Assembly: GCF_001625305.1 (NCBI RefSeq)
Contig: NW_017802380.1
Span: forward strand, 812,987 to 876,986
From: Branchiostoma belcheri
Lineage: Eukaryota > Chordata > Leptocardii > Amphioxiformes > Branchiostomatidae
Direction of reading: 5' to 3'
Length of the DNA: 64,000 nt
In this document: piece after piece, positions 57,265 through 64,000 of the stretch
Layout: each line of letters begins with the position of its first letter
Position numbering within the stretch: the stretch's first letter is position 1
Made by a program: the position numbers and the translations under genes
The notes under the pieces: model-generated
Seen by the model: the letters and a program-made list of their open reading frames with translations, nothing else
What the model was told of the DNA's origin: nothing
Databases searched by the model: none

Positions 57265-57425
57265 TAGCCTCCACCAGGCTGAATAAATAGTAGAAATCGG
57301 TTTAAAAAGACTGTTTGCCGTCAAACTGAACCATCTATGGCCGTCCAACTCCCCTGGCCAGCTACAGTCTTTTTAGGCCGATTTCTACTATTTATTCAGC
57401 CTGCAAAATAGTCTGGTTGAGACTA
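57265..57425. mobile_element. D-family MITE
   Basis: TAGCCTCCACCAGGCTGAAT to AATAGTCTGGTTGAGACTA, both arms with TAGTAGAAATCGG or its inverse. The left terminus is C/I-like and the right is D-like. No clear target duplication. It marks the right edge of the MITE-free PIM region. Confidence 0.92.
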
Positions 57426-58317
57426 GTATCTTCCCTGGGTTTTCATCCCAGTACAGAGACAGGTGGGCATAGAATCTTCATCCTATACATCTCCAAACTA
57501 GCAGATGCTGAGGTGGATGATTGTGAAGTTTTTTTGACAGGCCTCTGGCCGAACTGTTAGAAACCCCAGCCGGTCAAAAACTGACCCTAACATCTTCTTG
57601 GAGATAATCCTGCCCTTACCCCCCAAGAATAGCATTTTACTCCCCCTAGAATCATCTGTTTGGTGAGAATAGCCTGCACAGCTGGGTCGCAAAGCACTCC
57701 ATCAAACGGCACACCGGTGGAGTCAAACTGAGCTACCACACGTGACTTTTAAGGACGATTTTGATAAAAAGAATGGCCCAAATAAAGGCTGGTCGTGACA
57801 GACACGGGACAGAGAACACAGGCGTTTTTTTTTTTTCTTTTTCTTTGTTTTTCCTTTTTTTTACTACCCTATTGCGGCATTTCTTTGCGTTAGCCGGTCA
57901 GAAAAATCCGCATCGTAACACGCAACTATGGGCCCAATTGATTCCCTCCGCACAGAAAAGAAGGAATGCGTATGGTTGGGGGCTAGATTAACGCGTCCAG
58001 ACAACCTGTGTGTGGTACCGTGGGGGGGCTGCGGACACAATTTTCATCGCTGGCTGAACGCATTTAACCCGGGCAGCTGACAAATTGTGTCTGGGGAGGG
58101 AGCTCGAGAGAGAGAGTGAATTGTAGGCGACCTCGCGCGCGAGACCCCTCCCTATGGTCTGTTCTGTGTGCGGCAGGTGCTAGCTAGCTGTGGTCTTGTT
58201 GAATATCTCGGCGTCGCTACCTTAATACCATGTTTGGTTAACAATACCTCCCGAAAAAAGTCCATTCTTTCTTGCCAAATTAGGACAAGTCAGGGGCTCC
58301 GTCCGACTAGCCTGCAC
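57426..58317. other. No gene recognised
   Basis: A T-rich run near 57823-57862. Otherwise unique-looking with short frames only. Confidence 0.35.
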
Positions 58318-58480
58318 CAGGCCTTCCTATAAAGGGAGTTTGGATCGTAGAATTCGGCAAAAATAGGGCCAATGGCCATGGGAGTGCGTCCACCGCTAGG
58401 GTTTTGTTTCCAAAATCCCCTGGCCAATTTTTCTCACTGTTACTGTTTTCGAACCCACGTTGTTAGTTTGGTGGAGACTA
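58318..58480. mobile_element. I-family MITE
   Basis: TAGCCTGCACCAGGCCTTCC, CGTAGAATTCGGCAAAAATA, then CCCCTGGCCAATTTTTCTC and the terminus TTTGGTGGAGACTA. Related to 11796-11977; the arms are diverged. Confidence 0.75.
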
Positions 58481-59951
58481 TAGCTACCGCCACCCACCCC
58501 CCCCCCGACGGCAGAATGAGTGTGTGTAATGGTACCATTACCCATTGATAGATGGACGGAAACAGAGCAGGATAAAAGGGCGAGCCATTAAGGATCAGGG
58601 AATGTAGGTGAGAATATTGTATGGCATGGCTCCGGGCGGATTATCTGATCCAAAGGTGATTTATTCCTGCCCAAAAACTGGACCGATCACAGAAGTGATA
58701 TTTCAGTTTCCGTGTTGCTTTCAATGCCTCAAAACGTCGGAACGGAAAGGAGAAACAGGTTGAGGAAACTTTCACTTGATGAGAACAAAACATGTTTTTC
58801 AAAACATGTTCCCCGGGAAGACTTCTTGTTTTTAAACTCAAGGGGAAATACCGCTTCTGAGCGGAACTGATATATTTATAAGCGAGAGGAAACACACAGA
58901 GGCCAAAACGTGTGACCTCACATTCAAAACAATGTGCCGGGGCAACCCTTAGCTACGGAAACATAAACATTATGTATGATCCGAAATTCTGGGACCGACT
59001 GTAACAGTAATACAACAGTCCTTCATAGTAATTCATTACAAGAAATGGTTGGAAATACGTGTCCAACTCAGGGCAATATGACGTGGTGCTAGCTATTACT
59101 CGGTGCGTTTTTCCGGTGTACTACTTACTATTTGCTACCGTATACCGGATGGTACAGCCTTGTTAGGTCACCAACACACCAAACTACGTCACAATGTACG
59201 TCGCAACGTTTGTTTGTAGATTAGAAATATGCCTTGAAAAGAAAGAGTGACCCCACCCCTAAAACGGTTTAACGTTCATGTTTGCTCTTGTATAACCGAC
59301 AAACGGAGTCTTTTATTATAAACAAGACTCCGTCATCAAATTTAAACTAAGTCTGTATCACTCAACAGAAGCCTTGGTAACAACGTATCTAGCTTATGAG
59401 CTTTTCTAGATCTTCATGTAAGGAACCTTTTGCGACATTCGAAAATGCTACACCAGCGGCGTTCTGATTCGCCCTGCCGTACGTCAAATGACGTCACAGC
59501 CGCCTTTGTGTGTGGTTCGACGCAGTGTTGTCACCGTGTTTACATTCACAAAGAGGGTTTTCCCAGGCGACGCCCCGGCCCGGCCCTACAGTAGTGTTTA
59601 CATCCGAACAAAACATTGGGTACCAAGAGACACCTGGCGACCTAGAGCGCACCCAGTGTGTATACGGCCACTAGTGCACATACCAGTCGCAATCGGAGGT
59701 AACGAATTGTATCAAAATAAACAAAAGGGGACCACCAAAACTTCGCAACGGCCCGTACCCGTACTGGTCTGTTGTTGGTACGGCCCGACCGGAGCGGTCA
59801 CGGGAACGGCATCCAAAACTGGAGCAATCGATGGCTAAAAATAAAAGTAAGGGACTGGCGACACAGAGGATTGGGGTTACGGTATGTACGTCTGTGAAAC
59901 GAACTCGATATGGAGTCGATTGACGTAAAGTCCCAGTCCTGTGATGTCCAG
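58481..59951. other. No gene recognised
   Basis: A short inverted repeat AAAACATGTTTTTCAAAACATG plus TT near 58787-58810. A 116-codon plus-strand frame (59488-59838) has no recognisable domain. Confidence 0.35.
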
Positions 59952-60027
59952 TAAGTCAATGACATAATCGCCCGAGAGGTGACATTTGTAGCTGGCCTGT
60001 TCGGAATGGTGAGAGTGCGCAAGCCGT
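59952..60027 (+). repeat. Left copy of a 75 bp direct repeat flanking an AB element
   Basis: Begins TAAGTCAATGACATAATCGC and ends GTGAGAGTGCGCAAGCCGT, directly against the MITE. The right copy is 60200-60272 with a few substitutions and a small gap. Confidence 0.93.
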
Positions 60028-60199
60028 TACCCTTCAAGCAGAGGTTGTGGGGGAATGATCGTTAGCTTTTTATATATGGCCGATTTTTTTTGTCGCTACC
60101 CCCAACGTCGGTGGCCGGCGACCTTCTCTGGCCAATGGATACTGCCTGGCCAATTTGATACTGTCTTTTTGCCACCGAAAGGGATCTGCTTGGAGATTA
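60028..60199. mobile_element. AB chimeric MITE at the junction of a tandem duplication
   Basis: TACCCTTCAAGCAGAGGTTG, GATCGTTAGCTTTTTATATA, TTTGTCGCTACCCCC, then TACTGCCTGGCCAATTTGAT and GGGATCTGCTTGGAGATTA. It sits exactly between two copies of a sequence of about 75 bp, with no spare sequence on either side. Confidence 0.95.
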
Positions 60200-60272
60200 T
60201 AAGTCAGTGACATAATCGCGGAGGTGACATTTGTAGCTGACTTGATCGGAATGGTGAGAGTGCGCAAGCCGG
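60200..60272 (+). repeat. Right copy of the 75 bp direct repeat
   Basis: TAAGTCAGTGACATAATCGC to GTGAGAGTGCGCAAGCCGG. Differences from the left copy: substitutions near the middle and a three-base gap. Confidence 0.93.
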
Positions 60273-60504
60273 TATGATTAAGCGGGTACAAATGTGCCTG
60301 GAGGGCACACTGCGGTTGAGTCACCCTGTAGGGCGGCCCAATTATTAGAAAATTATGCAAATGCACCACCCAGATTCATTAGTCACGAATGGTTTCCACA
60401 GGGATTCGGACTTTGTGTTGGGGTAAAAAAAAAAGAAATGTACACGAAAATGGGACATAAATATTACCCACTCCAACCCGCTTTTCTCCATGTCTTTATT
60501 ATGT

Positions 60505-60690
60505 TAGCCTCTACTAGGCTCCGCGGATAGCTGGAAACATAGTAGAAATCGGCCGAAATAAAGGAATAGTGGGTCGCGAATTGTATCTCCTATGGCCCGG
60601 GATCTTCTCCGGCATACTATCCCTTTATTTCGGCCAATTTCTACTATTTTTCCAGCGATCCGCGGAGCCTGGTATACATGGTAGAGGCTA
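60505..60690. mobile_element. H-family MITE
   Basis: TAGCCTCTACTAGGCTCCGC then ATAGTAGAAATCGGCCGAAA, with inverse CGGCCAATTTCTACTA and the terminus CGCGGAGCCTGGTATACATG plus GTAGAGGCTA. TATTATG flanks both sides. Only one copy in this window. Confidence 0.9.
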
Positions 60691-61537
60691 TATTATGCGT
60701 AAAGTCATTGGCTTTTTGTGAAATGCGATCACCAGTTGGGTTCAGCTTCGGATGAATCCGAAGTCCCAAGTTCCCCATCTCTCATTCACAGAATGAAAAA
60801 AAAATCGAACGCGATTTGTAATTTCACGTGAGTCGTCGCTGCAAAATTTATGGCCGCAAACGCTCCAGGTCAGGCCAACTCTGCTTGGATGAATTGTAAC
60901 CGCTTTCCCGGGTTACACATAAATTATGCACAGTGTGTGTATTTTTTTCCCTTTCTCCCAGGATAATCCTTTCCTACTACAGTAGTTGCTACCGCTCTGG
61001 GAAAATCCGTGGGTTTGATTTCTACTTCCATCAATGGAAATTTTCGAGCCTACAGGGAATTGGAAAAACCATGTAATTAGACCAAAATATATGGTGAAGC
61101 CTGCCTATAGCACATATGCAAAATAACGAAAACTGATTCAAAGATAGATATCTAAGCCCTTTCAGCTCAAATCGATCTGTGAAAATGCGGTTGACCCTAG
61201 AAAGATGGAAGACTAGAATGCAAAATGGTTTGTCTAGTTATATTGGAGGGCGTAGGTTTTTTTTTCTGCATGTTTTTTTTTTTCAATATGACAGAATCAT
61301 TCATCTCAGGCGCGTGGATAGTAATTTGATCGATCCTCTTGAGTAAAGTGACGGGGGAAAACGTTATTTACATTTTAAACGATTTTGAATGATGGATTGA
61401 ATTTTGTCTGAGATTGGAAGTTGCCAATGTACCGTCATAAAAGGGCGTGGCCGCAATTTTCACGGCAGAAATTTCTGATAAATCATCATTTCCTAAAGGG
61501 GCGTGGTCACAATGGTTGCAGAATTACACTCCGGTTT
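60691..61537. other. No gene recognised
   Basis: AT-rich with T-runs; nothing supportable. Confidence 0.35.
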
Positions 61538-61740
61538 TAGCCTCCATAGCATGCCAAAAACTGTGGGTTTTGGGGGTCTTCATGGTCTTTGGGAGCTTTT
61601 ATGTGCTATTTTCTGATAGACATATAGACAACATAGCCGGCCTGGTTGAATTACCCCCGTTTTTTTAGAACTTTTAGGCTAATCAGAAAACAGCCGAAGA
61701 CCACTAAACCCCCAGTTCTATAAGCCTGCTACGGAGGCTA
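61538..61740. mobile_element. F-family MITE, complete
   Basis: TAGCCTCCATAGCATGCCAA to ATAAGCCTGCTACGGAGGCTA minus its last base, within a perfect 9 bp duplication CTCCGGTTT (61529-61537 and 61741-61749). Confidence 0.97.
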
Positions 61741-61749
61741 CTCCGGTTT

Positions 61750-63430
61750 AGGACATGTAAATTACTTGGAATGAAATATGCCAAACCGGACCGTTCCGGA
61801 ACGGCCTACACCTTTATAGAACGCCGTCATGTGATGATCAGGTGCTTGTGACACACGTACTGACGCAGAATACCAACGTAAGGCGACGCGCGGTCGGGCT
61901 AGCTGGCAACTTCTGAGCGGGCGCCAGATCAATACGTTACACCTTTCTACGTATATTGCGTCAACCTGAGCCTACACACAGACAACTGTGCTTGTCTACG
62001 TACGGCGTAAAGTGTATTTTACACATCGCCCTGTTGTTTGATCTGGAATGTAGTGATGGTTTCAGTTGATTCGGTAAGCCAAGGGGGCTATAGCCTCCTC
62101 GGGTAAGCATAGTACGCATTTGGCCTGGAGCCAAAAGAACGAGATCTGGGCTACTGGAGCTGCATACATCGTCTGACCAGCTCTCCGCTGTCACTTTATA
62201 AAACCAAAGATCGATATCTGACGATTAGACGGAACTGCGAACGGCCATTAGGTGCGTGGTGAGGATTTGGGGGATTTTTTCCAGGCCGACAAGGGCAAAA
62301 ATAATGCCCTATATTATATAAACCAACGCAGAGGAGCCGATTGCACAACGAAATGTCGCTACGCCCCAGGGACAGCAATGTTTTGGTGCGATACCAATGA
62401 GATAGAGGGGTGTTATTAGTATCCATGCATAAATTTAGATAATAATCGTACCTAGCATCAATCAATATTGCAATGTAAGAACTAGAAAATACACTTACAC
62501 ACTGTTTTATGTTTTAGTAATGCTTTGGTTATATTTCAAATGGATAATTTGTTTAATTTGTGATGTGAAATATTCAAAGGGACCCCTTTGTTCAGAATAA
62601 ACTCGCCCGGCAACCGTCGTCAGGCGGATTTGTTGCGTCTGGCGGCTTGGCTCGGTGCCAGGACCGTTACGCAGCAGCCATGCTGCTGTGTTTGTAAACA
62701 TTAGCGCGTGATCGCGGGGTAACATGGCCAGTACTTATCAACCTACCAACGGTTTTTCAAATCCTTTTGTTTACGTGACCCCAAAACCTTTGTCCCGATG
62801 TCTAAATATAACAAAACATAAACAGGGAAATCGTGTTGCTTGGCGCGTAGACCGCCTGGTCGGTTCAACCCCCGAACAGTCAACGCGCGGCGCGCCAACG
62901 ACCTGATTTGACGTCAATGCGCCATCCCCTAGGGTAATAGAGCTGAATCATAAGACCTGGGCCGGCCGCGCTTCGTGGAAAAATCCCAGCATTTTCCACG
63001 AACAAGGACATATAAGGGTACACCATCTACATGTAGTATCTTGTCCATGAATCATCAACCGCGTGATACTATATTTTTATTTTTTATTCAGGAAGCCCGG
63101 GCTTCAAAATACAATTAGGTTTGATAACACGACTTTTATTAAAATGACTAATCGCACTAGTTTCTTATTCATCGAAATATATTTGAAATTTTGGCTGTTC
63201 TACCTGAAAAATATGCATGTCACTAATACTTGTGTTTTTATGGGTTTGAATATAACAACAATTTATTTGCAAACTCATGCCCGAAATCTAGGTAATGCAA
63301 GGTAACATCGAATGTAAACATGTCTAGTCTACAGCTCTAGATAGTGTTTTTACGTACATTACCGAGGAGTTTGATTTATTTCTGGAGGCAATGGTCAAAT
63401 GATCATGAATAGCCCCTTGTTTCTAATGAT
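61750..63430. other. No gene recognised; G-like scrap
   Basis: About 1.7 kb without supportable coding sequence. TTTATTTGCAAACTCATGCC at about 63258 is a G-repeat end. Confidence 0.35.
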
Positions 63431-63797
63431 AAGTGGATTTTGTGATTTTAGCAAAAATGTGTTGTTTTTATTTTAGATTTTATAGACGGAGAAAACTTGG
63501 AGGAACTGTGATAACAGTGTGGTGACAGTTTAAAAAAACTGTTTCTTTCAGTCTGATAATTCTAGGGCATTCAAAAAATAATACGTATTTCATTTTCCTC
63601 TTCATCCATTGCACAATAACAAGTGGATTTTGTGATTTTTGCACAAATGTTTTTATTTTAGGATTTATAGATGGAGCAAGCTGGAGGAGACTGGTAACTC
63701 TTTCAAAAACCCTGTGTCTGTTTCAGTTTCATAATGAGGGCATTCAAAAATAAAATGTGTTTTATTTTCCCCTTCATCCATTGCACAATAACACACG
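63431..63797. repeat. Two-unit tandem duplication, unit about 190 bp
   Basis: AAGTGGATTTTGTGATTTT starts units at 63431 and 63621. Each ends with TTCATCCATTGCACAATAAC. Confidence 0.93.
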
Positions 63798-63813
63798 ATG
63801 AGTCGACTGTAAC

Positions 63814-64000
63814 TAGTCTCCATCAGACTCCTTTTGCAGGCTGATAAATAGTAGAAATTGGCCTAAAAAGGGAATAACTTTGGCCAGAAGAGATGGCCGC
63901 CATAGAATCTCCAGCTTGCCTTGCCTTGGCCATTTCCTCTGGCCAAAGATATTTCCTTTTTAGGCCAATTTCTACTATTTATTCAGCCTGTAAAAGGAGT
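63814..64000. mobile_element. D-family MITE, cut by the window end
   Basis: TAGTCTCCATCAGACTCCTT, AATAGTAGAAATTGGCCTAA, and the inverse arm up to CCTGTAAAAGGAGT at the last base. The right terminus lies outside the window. Confidence 0.93.

Overview
The window looks like a piece of an amphioxus (Branchiostoma) genome. This rests on recognition, not on a search. The evidence is an intron-rich animal gene for a PIM-type Ser/Thr kinase in an AT-leaning background crowded with palindromic non-autonomous DNA transposons (MITEs), 3' scraps of non-LTR retrotransposons and short tandem duplications. No bacterial operon, rRNA, convincing tRNA or CRISPR array is visible.

Only one protein-coding gene is well supported. 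It is a PIM kinase on the minus strand, with coding exons at 54931-55012, 54705-54811, 54524-54571, 52824-53187, 48727-48903 and 48423-48595. These join without a frameshift into 316 residues, and every intron is GT-AG. A second possible first exon (56557-56578) ends in the same phase and would give a 296-residue form with a different N-terminus. Upstream of exon 1a lie three CCAAT boxes and several E2F-like sites; upstream of exon 1b lies a TATA-like box. The likely 3' UTR holds an AU-rich element. No MITE was found from about 43.66 to 57.26 kb.

The rest (1-43.6 kb and 57.3-64 kb) is a transposon landscape. Working labels used below: A (termini TAATCTCCAAGCAGAT), B (TACTCTCCAAGCAGAGGT), AB (one B-like end and one A end), C (TAGCCTCTACCAGGCTTC), D (TAGTCTCCACCAGACTCC), F (TAGCCTCCRTAGC), H and I (C/D-like ends), K (TAGGCCACAGCAAG) and M (CAGGGGTGCCARAGTATAC). 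Many A-to-I copies are flanked by 8-9 bp direct repeats, and C, D and H also share an inner block near AGTAGAAATCGGCC, so one unseen transposase may move them all. There is also a Harbinger-like element with a broken SANT/Myb domain (8996-9748) and a 2.25 kb Mutator-like element with long inverted arms (36002-38254).

Two patterns cut across families. Several MITEs sit exactly between direct repeats much longer than 9 bp (13 to about 75 bp). Local tandem duplications repeatedly have units of about 145-200 bp, close to nucleosomal length. Element ends were placed by eye and may be off by a few bases, most of all in degenerate copies.
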